Positions 11,493 to 22,143 of a DNA stretch of 64,000 nt are shown here, piece by piece. Position 1 is the first letter of the stretch. Each line of letters begins with the position of its first letter. Under the pieces are notes generated by a model. The model saw only the letters and a list, made by a program, of their open reading frames with translations. It was not told the origin of the DNA and did not search any database. This stretch comes from Sordaria brevicollis (lineage: Eukaryota > Ascomycota > Sordariomycetes > Sordariales > Sordariaceae): assembly GCA_033439795.1 (NCBI GenBank), contig JAUTDP010000002.1, forward strand, positions 3,534,001 to 3,598,000, in the 5' to 3' direction. The translations under genes and the position numbers were made by a program.

Positions 11493-14400
11493 GGAAAAGA
11501 CGGCAAGACAAGACGGTTGTTCCTGGAACACCGAGCCATCCTGGCACAGAAACTCGAACGGATGGACCGTTCGTTCCTGCTGTTGCCGCCGTGCCCGTGC
11601 CGTGGCTGGGAAGGAGGGGCCCCACTCAATAAGCTTCTGATCGGGAAGGAACTCTTGCAGTTCGTTGCAGCTGTTCTCCTTTTGTTTCCCTTGACTGTTT
11701 CCATTCGAATTCCCTTCCTTTTCTCTTCTTGCCGGCTTCTCCTTGTGAAATACCCCACAGCGGATCGAAACTCGAAAAGTTGGTGGCTGCCCTGGGCCGC
11801 TTCTCGGAGTTGTTCCTATTGCAGTGTTGCATGAAGAGGCTGTCTTTGTGTTCTCAAGTCTGGTGTATCTGAAGCTGAATGGCCATTCATTCATTTGAAG
11901 CTTGCTAGTGAAACGTGAAGTCACAATAATAGGGCAACCAACAAATGCACCATAATGTCTGCTGTCAGGAACGAGTTGCAGGCGGTGTGTTGCTCCTTCT
12001 GTGGACGACGTCCTTTCAAGCCTTCTGCAGCCTTGAGATTTGCAGGCTGCCCGCCCGCACTGCATGATGGATGAAGACCCTCCACTCTCGTGACCAGCTG
12101 AGGACTGAGTTCAATGTCGACGTTGAGCAACCCAACCTGCGATATTGATTTGATCATCAGGTCTTGGAACTTCTTTTTCTCTCTAACACGACAGAACACT
12201 TTGCTTCCTTACGTCCTCCAGTCCAAGCCCAGTCGGGAAGGAGCTGTCACAGACGATCACCTCTCGGAACCAGCCGCGATGGCACTGTTCAACTGTTGGC
12301 TATGTAGCAGCCCCCACCAGCCACTGGAAGCCCGACAAAAGCTCACAGAGCAGCCTCAGATCACCAACAAGGCGCGATATCCGAACTCGTTCTTGTCATC
12401 AGAAACTCACCTCTATCAGTCTGCTAATACGGATATGTAGCGGGTTATACAATATCTGCTTCTCGGCCCGGCCCTTGCGGTGATAAAAAGGAGAGCTCCG
12501 CATCTTCACAGTCCCGTATCGTCCATCTCGACCGTTATGTGCCAGGCACACACGTTTTCATCGAATGGGGACACACGGCCTGCAGTGGTGATGGTTAGGT
12601 CGCTCGCATGCCAAGGCCGCAAGGGAGCAGCCGGCAAAATGCTCAGGTTCCTTCCGCCTTCACCGCCGAGGGCCGGACATTGTGGGTAGCATCGTCGTCG
12701 TCCTCGTCGTCGTTGTCGTCCAGGTCCTTGTCCTTCTTTCGCCGTTTCTGCCCGTCCAACGGCGTTGCAACGTCCATGTTTGACCGCGCCAACCGTGCCT
12801 CCCCCTACCATATTCCATTGCAAAAGTTCAACAGACGCCTCTTTGATTGAAACGGAGACAATGGCAATTGGTAAATGGGCAAACCCCGAATATTTCAAAG
12901 GGAGAGAGGGAAACACCACCATCCTCCAATCCTCTACATATCGGACCAACCGAGCACACTCACCCATCCAGCCATCCACACATTGGTCGCCATTCTGGAC
13001 CGACGGCGCTTGAGAACGGATTGCATGGACAGCTGCCGTTCCAGGGTTGCATTGGCCTGCAGGCTTGATTATGGGGTCCGCTATGGGGTACATTGCTAGT
13101 GCAAAAGGTGTTGGTGAGTAAACGAAGTCTTTGAGAAAATCAGTCACCTTCACTTTTGGGTGACCGAGCAACTGACATTCGCAGCATGAATGGCTTCATT
13201 ATTATCCATTCGTTCCTCCAATTGGCGAAATGCAGGCGTATGACCAGAAGAGTAACACAAACCTAGTTTAGATATCGATTGTTTGGTTGCATTGTCTCGG
13301 TCCATGGATGTTGCCTTGGACCAAAACGGCGCAGCCTCGAGGTTCTCAAAAGTTGAAGTCCTAACAGTTGAGCTTAGCATGCGAGCACAGACCGGATGGA
13401 GGTCCCTGCATAGACCGTTCATCCTCCAAATACCCCTGGCGATAGAAAATATTAGACAGAGCTAGGACAATGCGAACCAATCGTATTACCAGAAATGACT
13501 GGGTCCCTTTGGGCCAGTGCCCCTTGGCGCGGGCTGCTTGCTGATTTTGGTTTGCTGTGCCCGCGACGACAACCTTCGTTTTTTTTTTTCTGCTTTTTTC
13601 TGGTCCGTCACAACTTGTTCCGTTTTACGACGGGATTACAACGGTGCGCAGCTTGTTGACACAACTTTTGATAGATTCACACAATTGAAGGTTTCGACTT
13701 TTGACTGAAAGTCTGGCGTGAAAAAGGGGCCCACTTGTTAGTGTTGTCCACGCACGCTGACTGGACTGACTGCTAGACCAGAGAACCCGGCCGGGATCAT
13801 GATGGCCTCTCAACGGTGGTGCTCCCGCCGTAACTCCCACTCCCGCCCTTCGACTTGTAATTCTCAGGGCCCGAACCACTTGTATTCTATAGTTTAGTCA
13901 CAGTCAGCACGCACACACATCACCACATCCAGCCAGTCCAGTCTCTTCCCGCAACGCAGACTCACCAGTCACTCCCTCAGTCGCAGTGCAGGTTGACGGT
14001 GCAGCAGTAGTGGTCAGAAACCTCAAGCTCTTCGTTCGTTGGCTGGGGCGGGGATTCAGGTTGGGGTTTGGTGGTGTGCACCTGATCACTTCAATCAATC
14101 AGCGATCCCGTCCGCGCTCCCTGGACAAAAGTGAAGAGAGGGAATCCAAGGATTCTCCACTGCCCTGGACGTACTGGACCTAGGACCCGCCCGCCTTCCG
14201 TCTGCGCTAGCAGGTGCAGTGCTCCGTTCCCGACTCCTCTGGCCCGCCCTTCTCTCTTCGCGGGCAGCCAGTCTTGCTCTCTTTCGCTGCCGTCCGTCAG
14301 GTCCTGCCTCCTTTCGAGTCGACCCGTTCCATTTTCTCTCTCCTGCTCACCACCTTCGGCAGCCCGCCACCCCCAAAACCCGACCTATCCATCGTCATTT

Positions 14401-15118
14401 ATCCGCGTCCGTCTGCTGCTGCCCCCTTTCACCACGCACCCTTCTGCCCCGACACAGCAGAGACGCTGCAGACAGACGACAAACGCCTTTTTTTTTTCTT
14501 GTCTCTTTTCCTTTTGGGGGTGTTGTTCATTGAAAACAACTGAAGGCGGCTATCGCATCGCATCGCATATCCAAACTTGTCCACCACCAGCCACTACTAC
14601 GGAGTAGACGGATCCCTTTCGTCCCCCATCCCATCAATCCGTCAATTCATCCATCCCAGCCTTCTCTCTCCAGTCCAAGCCAACGCGCCGAACCGAACCC
14701 TCTGAGCCTCCTTCTCAAGCCGTTCGCATACCTCTACCACCACTCTTCCTCGCTTGCGCAAAAGAAAAGCAACAGACGACTGGGGAAGCCTCTCGTAATC
14801 ACCACGGCACTCCACTCTTCAGAATCGGCCCAATTTCCAGCAACCCATCTGTGCCCCCGTATCCCGGTCATTCCAGTATCTATACTTGGTCCATCTCGAA
14901 AAGAAGTTGAATTGCACAACTTGAATTGCAATCCAGTCGCTGTCGTCGTTCGTCGTGTCGCATCTTCGAACCGTTTCCCAAACACAAGAAGAAGGCCTTC
15001 CCTTCCGGCTTCCGCCAATACCCAGCACCCAGCACCTGGCAGCCCAGCCCCGTCCCTTCTCACCGACTACGACCGAGAAAAAGAGGACCCAGCAGTGTTT
15101 TACCGAATCCAATCCAGG

Positions 15119-15580
15119 GTGAGTGTTGGCTCGTTCGTCGCTTGTCCTTTTCTTGCTTGTGGGCGTGGCCGTGGAGAGAGTAGGCCCGCTTTCTCAATCA
15201 TCTCTTTCCGTCATGGCCTGCTATGGTCCGGCTACACACCTAGGTACTGTAGCGTAGTACAGGCCTCCTTCCCTGGCTCCCTATTGCACCACAGCCCAGA
15301 CAGCCTTGCCACACCCGTGGGAACCATCGTCTGCCAATTCCCACACCACTGCACTTTTTCCTCCTTTTCCACACTCCTTCCTGTCAATCCCTCCTACCCA
15401 GTTACGCAATACACACATGGGCCCCTAGGTCTCCTGTCTGGGGACGTTATCCGTCATCGTTGTTATCGGCACCACGCACACACACGCGCACATACACATT
15501 CCGCATCGCAGCCTGTTCCTGTTATTCGATACCAATCATTATTCTCAGCGATTACTGACCGCCGATTCCAATTGCCCCAG
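15119..15580 (+). other. Putative 5' UTR intron of ck-1b
   Basis: A consensus donor (GTGAGT at 15119) pairs with a CTGAC branch point near 15555 and a CCCCAG acceptor ending at 15580, about 100 bp before the ck-1b start codon. An intron in the leader would explain the long upstream region. The evidence is signal matching only. Confidence 0.4.
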
Positions 15581-15684
15581 ACGTGCGACGACATCTTGAT
15601 TGACGACCATCGCCAACAAGTCACGACTCCCGTCGACATTTAACCAAGAACATACGATAATTTGAGCGACGACAATCCGACACA

Positions 15685-17216
15685 ATGGCTTCGTCGACGT
15701 CTTCCAACGTCGTCGGTGTGCACTACCGAGTAGGAAAGAAGATTGGAGAGGGTTCATTCGGTGTCATCTTCGAGGGTACCAACCTCCTCAACAACCAGCA
15801 GGTTGCCATCAAATTCGTACGTCCTCCTTTTCACCAACATTGGCTCGTCGCGCCGCCCCCGTTCGCGACCTAGGATGAACTGGATTGACAATTATGATGA
15901 TTATAGGAGCCGCGCAAGAGTGATGCTCCCCAGCTTCGCGATGAGTACAGGACATACAAGATCCTTGTGGGATGCCGTGAGTACAGGCCTTTCTCGAGTT
16001 GTCGCAGTACGACACTAACAATGTACTACAGCCGGGATCCCTAATGTCTACTACTTCGGCCAAGAAGGTCTTCACAACATCTTGGTTATCGATCTCCTCG
16101 GCCCCTCGCTAGAGGATCTCTTCGACCACTGCAACCGCCGGTTCAGTCTCAAGACGGTCGTCATGGTCGCCAAGCAAATGGTACGTCGACTAATCTTCTT
16201 CGTCTCTCCTCAATTGAGGTATGCTAACCTTTACGTAGCTGTCTCGTGTCCAAACAATCCACGAAAAGAACTTGATCTACCGCGATATCAAGCCCGACAA
16301 CTTCCTGATTGGAAGGCAGAACACCAAGACCGCCAACGTCATCCACGTCGTCGATTTCGGTATGGCCAAGCAGTACCGTGACCCCAAGACCAAGCAGCAC
16401 ATTCCCTACCGCGAAAGGAAATCGCTTTCGGGAACTGCCCGTTACATGTCCATCAACACCCACCTTGGCCGCGAGCAGTCCCGACGAGATGATCTCGAGG
16501 CTTTGGGCCACGTTTTCATGTACTTCCTCCGCGGCGGTTTGCCGTGGCAAGGCCTCAAGGCTGCTACTAACAAGCAAAAGTATGAGAAGATTGGCGAGAA
16601 GAAGCAGACCACTGCCATCAAGGATCTCTGCGAAGGATTCCCCGAACAGTTTGCCCAATATCTCACATACGTTCGCAACCTTGGCTTCGAGGACCAGCCC
16701 GACTACGACTACCTCCGCGAACTTTTCTCTCAGGCGCTCAAGGATGCTGGCGGCGTCGAGGACGGCGAGTATGACTGGATGAAGGTTAACAAGTCCGACA
16801 AGAAGGGGGACTGGGACCGGCCTGGGGCTTTGCACAACCCAAACGCGAGACCTGGGCCCTCAGCTATGGAGATTCACAACTCGAGGGGGCCCACGACCCA
16901 TCACGCAAGCGACCCCCGAGCTCAATTGACGGCCGCTCGTTTAAACGCCCCGCAGCCCTCGCCTCCAGCTCAGCCGGGGCAGCGGGCGAAAGAGCAACCA
17001 AACGTCAACGTGCAGAATAACCGCGCGTACAAGTCCCAGCCTACACCCACCCAGTCGGCGGGAAACGGTCAGCAACCATACAACATGCAGCAGCCTCCGC
17101 AACGGACGACAATGACCCATACTGCCACGGCGAACACGAACCCACCACCCTCTAACCAGCAACAGCAACAGCAAGGCGGCATCAAGGGCATCTGGAAGGC
17201 CCTATGCTGCAGCTGA
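15685..17216 (+). CDS. ck-1b: Casein kinase I, membrane-type (Yck1/2-like)
   Basis: A serine/threonine kinase of the CK1 family that prefers acidic or pre-phosphorylated substrates. Four exons (15685-15816, 15907-15976, 16032-16180, 16239-17216) give 442 residues. Visible are the glycine loop GEGSFG (21-26), the VAIK lysine (Lys43), the catalytic loop YRDIKPDN (131-138) and DFG (156-158). The N lobe reads [11 protein letters not shown], the Yck/CK1-gamma type, not the GSGSFGDIYLG of Hrr25/CK1-delta. This is why I call ck-1b rather than the circadian kinase ck-1a. The C-terminal third is Pro/Gln/Asn-rich and ends in WKALCCS. Cys440-Cys441 match the paired cysteines through which yeast Yck1/2 are palmitoylated and held at the plasma membrane, so a peripheral membrane location is inferred. 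The kinase assignment is certain; the symbol assumes Neurospora nomenclature. Confidence 0.92.
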
Positions 17217-18821
17217 AAGGGCTGGCGCTGATTTGTGTTCGTTTGCTTTAATAATATCCTTGAGTGAGCAACAACCAGAGACGGCAGCTGTGTTTGATGA
17301 TCCTAACCGCTAACAGTGCGGCTAGCTTTTTAAAAAGGAGAGAATGTCGGGAGCAAGTCTTCGTCCCATCTATATAGAGGGTTTCCTGGGGGAGACGAGT
17401 CCTGTTGTATGAATTTGCCGAAACATGGGGTTCTCAAATGTTTTTGCATGGGGACTATAGAGGATACCTTCCTTTGTTTTTTCATAGCGGTCTTACTCGG
17501 CTACGCGCATCTGGCGTCTTTACTTGCTTGATCTACCTGGGGCACATCATTACGACCATACGATTAGTATTCCGGACTCAGTCTTCTGTCTCTCGCTATC
17601 TTCGCTTTCTCTCTCTCTCGAACCTTCCCCCTGGAATCCTTTCTTCTTGTTACTATTTCTTGTACCCTCCCTTTCCTGGCTGGCCTTGGTTGGCGAGAGG
17701 ATGCTGGGATTTACGACGCCGCGCCGATATGGAACTCCGAGCCGAGTCACGTGGAGGACAGCTGTCCCGGACTATCCAGTCCCTAATGTCAGTTGCCTCT
17801 TCCCAGTCAACAGTCAAGCCTTCCGTCATCTTGCCGCTGGAAGACGCGGCTCGGGGTGGGAAGAAAGGGGAAAGCGGGGGAAACATGGGCGAGGAGAGAT
17901 GGAAGCGACAGGGAAAGGTCGGGAGAGAAAGTTGAAAAGATGCAAGGAAAACGAAAAAAGGGGAAAAGAGGAAAGAGTCTTTACTTTTGATGGGAACGGA
18001 GCGCCTCGGTGTTTAGTGTTGCTGTTCGCGAGGTGTGTGGTTCTGAGCTCGTTACTGTCTGTCTATTATCATTGTCTACCTTGTTTGTTGTTGCGCGCTA
18101 TTGTTGTCTTGTCAGCATCTTATACATCTCCGAACTACGTATAATAATCATTATATCCACTCACTCACTACGCTTTATTGTACTTTGTTATATTTCACGT
18201 CTAGATGGCCACCAAAGATCACTTCCATACTTTGCGCTTGGTATATATTCCTTAACAACGTTTCATTCACCGCGCATTCGACTTGTCCGGAGAACTCGCG
18301 GTTTCAAGCTGCAATCGAACTGGGACATCAGTCAGTCATACTGCGGGCTACATGTAGACATGCTGCGTAGAACTGCAACACGGCCTACAAGCAGAAAGCG
18401 AGGCCGCTCGTGCAGGAAGGACATCGTATCATGGGAACGAGAGGGGTTTCAACTGTGTACCTCTTCCTCTTGCCAGTTTCTCTATTTTCTTTCTTCCCTC
18501 TTCATCATACATAAGCCTTTACTGTATGATCAGAATCATCCACGATCACCCACTCAAACCCACCGTGTAGAAAAAAAAAAACGGCCATCAGTCCAAAACG
18601 GACGAGTATCACTCATCAACTTGTTTCCTGTACGTCAATCTCTCCAGTGACAGTCATCCATCCCCTACCACTGAACAGAAAACTTCCTAATCATGCTTTC
18701 CATGGACTGACTATCCGGCCCCATCCACCCATTACCATAGTCGACCTCCCCAAGCCTTCGTTACTTCATCCTCCACCGTCATAAACACCACCCCAAAGCG
18801 AACGACCCGAAGAAAAAGAAA
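17217..18821. other. ck-1b 3' region and upstream region of next gene
   Basis: No gene is supported. Frames of 176 and 206 codons at 17405-17935 and 17524-18144 have biased, low-complexity composition (long Ser/Leu/Phe and Lys/Arg/Gly runs) and lack domains. The region presumably holds the ck-1b 3' UTR and the promoter of the gene at 18822. Confidence 0.45.
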
Positions 18822-19481
18822 ATGCCCACTCTCCCTTCTCTGCCCCTCGCAGTAGCCGACGACCAAGAACAACTAGACTTACAAGCCCCCACATACCCAT
18901 TCCACGTCCCATCTTCAGGTTTAGGTTCAGGTTCACTCCCCGTCCTATCCATGGACTACCTCGGGTTTGAGTTGTTAAATATATGGACGTGGCCCACACT
19001 TGCTGTTGTCGTCTGGTTTGTCATGGGGTTGGTGGTTTTTGGGGTACATGTTGGGGCGGTTAGGGGGTATCTTAACGGGGGGGAGTCATCAGAGGGGTCG
19101 AAAAGATGGAGGGGATCGGGCACGAGTACATTGGGTAATTGCCGAGCGTTATGGGTGTTCCTCGCGTTGGGTGCGGGGATGTATTTGTTTTTTTGGCCGG
19201 TGTTCTTGGTTTGGGGGTGGGGGCTGAGAAGCTTTAGGTCTGCTCGACGAGGTGATTGTGGGAGAGATGATGGGGGAGAATATGGGGAAGAAGAAAAGGA
19301 GGAGAGATATATGCCGGTGGTAATGTCGCCGCCGCCGTCGTATGGGGTTTCTACCATGTCCATAAGGAGTGACATGGAAGCTTATAACGCACGGCAACAG
19401 CTCGGGGCTTCAAGAACCCAGATGACGACGATGTCGACGGCTCCTCCTTCATACAAAGAGGCGACTTGCTGGAGGCGGTAG
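18822..19481 (+). CDS. Two-pass membrane protein with two PPxY motifs
   Basis: A single-exon frame of 219 residues, not recognised as a named family. Two hydrophobic segments (about 57-78, rich in Trp/Val, and 108-131, rich in Phe/Trp) are separated by a Gly/Ser/Lys loop. An acidic patch (about 149-161) follows, then a C-terminal tail with two PPSY motifs (171-174 and 208-211). PPxY motifs are recognised by the WW domains of Rsp5/NEDD4 ubiquitin ligases. A small membrane protein with paired PPxY motifs is the arrangement of Rsp5 adaptors such as yeast Bsd2, Tre1 and Rcr1, so a role in membrane-protein sorting is plausible (inference). The start ATG has an A-rich context (GAAAATG). No intron signals are needed. 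Confidence 0.75.
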   Translation: MPTLPSLPLAVADDQEQLDLQAPTYPFHVPSSGLGSGSLPVLSMDYLGFELLNIWTWPTLAVVVWFVMGLVVFGVHVGAVRGYLNGGESSEGSKRWRGSGTSTLGNCRALWVFLALGAGMYLFFWPVFLVWGWGLRSFRSARRGDCGRDDGGEYGEEEKEERYMPVVMSPPPSYGVSTMSIRSDMEAYNARQQLGASRTQMTTMSTAPPSYKEATCWRR

Positions 19482-20415
19482 CGGGGTAAAGAGGATAAGA
19501 ATGCATGATCCGGACGCATTGAAGAATCATCACTAGGTAGTACCGGTTAAGCCATTCAGTTCTTCGCGGGGTATTTGGTAAAGCAGAAATAGAAGGGAAC
19601 TAGGTAGACATTTGGCCGAGGTTGATAAATGTACAGGAAGTTTGTTTTGATACGTAACAATGCTGGATACAAGAACGAAAGGGGTAAGGAAGGAACGAAC
19701 AGGTTACACTACAAGTAGTTGACGGACTTGACTCCGAGGCAGATCACACCAGGAAAGATGATGGATATGAAAGTTTGTATGCATCAGAAATATTTTTAAC
19801 TCCTTATTCTGTCCAAGGCCGTGATTGAATGAGGGGGTGTTATTGGTAATGGTAGAGACAGAAGAAGAAAAGTCCTACTTGTACGAGAGTCGCCCGATGT
19901 GTTGTATTGCATGGTCTTTTAAGTGTCGAATGCAATAAAGGTATGAGACGCCACCGAAAAACGTTGTCTGATGCTGTATAGCGACACGTATAACAGCCAT
20001 ATTGTTCACCTTGGGAAATTATTCTTCCATCTTTTCTTCCACGGTCTCCGTTCTCCACTGTTTCCCCAAGTCCAATATCAAGTAGGCTTAGTCGTATATA
20101 TTAAATATCATCAAGGCATGTCATCTCATGCTTATATAGTGATAGCATGCGTAGTACATTTTAAAACGTTTCGTTAACACTCTTACCATCCTCCTTGTCC
20201 GCCTTTTCATAACCAGTCCGCTCCCTCTAGCTTGGAAGATATGGCATGAGCATCACCTCATAGCCAGTACTCAGGACAGTAACCAAGGAAGTGTTCCATA
20301 GCCCATTATACCTATCTGGCCGTCTCCTCACCCACAACCAGCCTTCACTATTACATGTTGCTTTACTCTGTCTTAACCGCAAACGACCCCTTCGAACCCG
20401 CCAAGCAGAAGCAAT
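19482..20415. other. Convergent intergenic region
   Basis: Lies between two convergent genes, the PPxY membrane protein (plus) and the p24 gene (minus). It must hold both 3' UTRs. No further coding signal is seen. Confidence 0.5.
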
Positions 20416-21321
20416 TTACGTAAGCTTCTGCTTGATGAAGAAGGTGCGAAGATGCGAGAGCTGCCAGGCGCAAGTGACGCCAAGGACAACAAGCTGGATC
20501 AAGACCCAGCGGACGATACGGGCGTTGGTAGACTCGGACTGATCACGGAATTCGGCCTCACGTTCCTGTGTTTTCCTCTTGTTAGCGTCTCTCCTTTTTT
20601 TTTTTTTTTTCCTTCTTGTTACCCTAACTCTCAGGAACAAACTCACTCTCTGGAAAACCTGCTCCCTCCTGATATCCTGCAGGCGGTTGTTGAGGTCCTT
20701 GGCGCGCGTGGCCAGGTCCTGCAGCTTGCCCTTGTCGGCGCTCTCGATCGCGCTGGACTCGCCAATAGCCATGTCCAGCGTCAGCTTGATGCCGCCGTTC
20801 GGGTTGCTGACTGAAATCCAGCTCGATCGGCCGGACGTCGAGGTCGGGGTGAAGCAGATGCGGTGGTCGCCCGCCTCGGCGGCGGTGAAGGTGAACTTGC
20901 CGCCGGGCCCGCCGCGCTGGGAGACGACGCGGTGGTCGTTGTCGAAGAGTTCCTGGAGAAGGAGTGTTTATTAGTACTTGTCCAAGCCAGGAAAGGGGTT
21001 GGCTAGCTGTCGTGGGTAGATAGAAGTAGGCATGTGATGGTGGGTGGTTGGATAGGTGGGATGGGATAAGGGGGGTCAGGGGTAGCTTTGGCATAGCTTT
21101 GTTGGAGTAAAACATACATCTACAGAAATGAAGATGTTGATGCCATCATGCTTCTGCCACGAATGCCTCTGGTCGTCCCATTCCTCTGCCGTGTAGTGGC
21201 CAACCACCAGAGTGTCCTTGGGCAATTCCTCGTAGAAGCACTTGGGGCTGGTGCCGTCGATGAAGAAGTGGAGTGCTTGAGCAACGGCGCCCAGCGAGAG
21301 TAGTGGGAGGAACGACCTCAT
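20416..21321 (-). CDS. p24-alpha (Erp1/TMED9-like) cargo receptor
   Basis: A member of the emp24/gp25L/p24 family, which cycles between ER and Golgi in COPII and COPI vesicles and sorts cargo. Three exons (21321-21118, 20952-20647, 20565-20416) give 219 residues. There is a signal peptide (MRSFLPLLSLGAVAQA), then the GOLD domain with the paired cysteines expected at its ends (CFYEELP near the N terminus, HRICFTP in exon 2). A coiled-coil stretch (about 130-170, LNNRLQDIRREQ) and one transmembrane helix (VRWVLIQLVVLGVTCAW) follow. The short cytosolic tail ends FFIKQKLT. FF is the COPII-binding pair and KQKLT fits the KxKxx COPI retrieval signal typical of the alpha subfamily. The second intron has a long A tract, and the first has a TACTAAT branch point. 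The gene is divergent from swc4. Confidence 0.9.
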
Positions 21322-22143
21322 GTTTGTGGTATTGTAGTGTGTCTGTGTTGTAGTCTCCTATAATGCGCCGAACAGGGCAATTGGGTATGTTCGTTTTCAA
21401 GGTTCGTCGTTGTTGTCGTCGTCGTGCCCGTTTGTCGGTTGTTGCGCCAATGCTGAATTGTAGCTTCACCGGGGGATGGATGAGAGGGGCGGACAGGAAT
21501 GTTGGTGATGCGCTGTGGTGGATGCTGCACCCTTTCACTGTAGCACGCTTCGAACTGAAAGTCGCGACCGCAATGAGAAAGCTTGGCCTTTGGAAGCTGC
21601 CACGTTCAGAAAATCGAGCCGGGGCCATCCAGACTCCCAGGGGTTCGGCTTCCACCTTGCCTGGGCGGCTGGGCCTGGCCTTTCGATTTCGTGAAGCGGC
21701 AGGCAATGACTCTCACGTGCTCTCACCACTTCTGAAGCTGGACCCTAACCCTCCAAGTGGCTGTGAAAGCGCGAAGGTCCCCACCAAGAATCTTTTCCAG
21801 TGACAACCAACATTTCAACGTACCGCGTCGTATTCAACCACATTCTCATTCCCAGCTTGCGATTCATCCAGTTTCGATATTTTCTCATTGGAAAACAGGC
21901 TAAAGAATTCGAATTCAATTCCCCTTGCCTGGTATCCCGAGCTGATATTTCTACGGCTGTTTTTGATGAGTTTCTGGGGCGGGGCGTTCTGAGGCAGTTC
22001 GACGTTCACTAAAGTTACAGGCTCGTTTGTGTATTAAAGCCTTCTGTTTCATCCCCAGTTCCTGGCTGTGGCCTGTGGGTTTCGGTGTTCTTTCTTTCTG
22101 CCTTTTCGACTCCTATACCTCCCGGCTCCCGGCGCCCCACATC
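21322..22143. promoter_or_regulatory. Bidirectional promoter region, p24 / swc4
   Basis: An 822-bp region between divergent start codons, so both promoters and 5' UTRs lie here. An open frame runs upstream of the swc4 ATG (from about 22027), but the SWC4-like sequence begins at 22144. No specific factor site is claimed. Confidence 0.6.

Larger units (their letters stand above)
8124..15684. other. 7.5-kb stretch without a supported gene
   Basis: Between the 5929 gene and ck-1b I find no frame with a domain, convincing splice structure or sustained coding character. Frames of 140-220 codons at 10636-11058, 11406-12065 (minus) and 12506-13171 (minus) overlap repeats or low-complexity sequence. 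The stretch holds a 10-bp tandem repeat (9784-9816), a 340-bp inverted-repeat element (11153-11492) and, from about 14180, a pyrimidine-rich sequence that looks like the promoter and long 5' leader of ck-1b. Confidence 0.45.

Noticed and set aside
11406..12065. 219-codon minus-strand frame
   Set aside because: It runs into the right arm of the inverted repeat, has no domain, and competes with equally long frames on the other strand.
12506..13171. 221-codon minus-strand frame
   Set aside because: No family resemblance or splice context; contains Arg/Gly low complexity from a CGTCGTCGT repeat. Possible, but not supportable as a gene.
14912..15643. 243-codon plus frame before ck-1b
   Set aside because: Ser/Pro/His-rich, spans the putative 5' UTR intron and ends just before the ck-1b start; best read as leader.
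17405..18144. Overlapping 176- and 206-codon frames after ck-1b
   Set aside because: Pyrimidine- and purine-tract translations without domains; probably 3' UTR.
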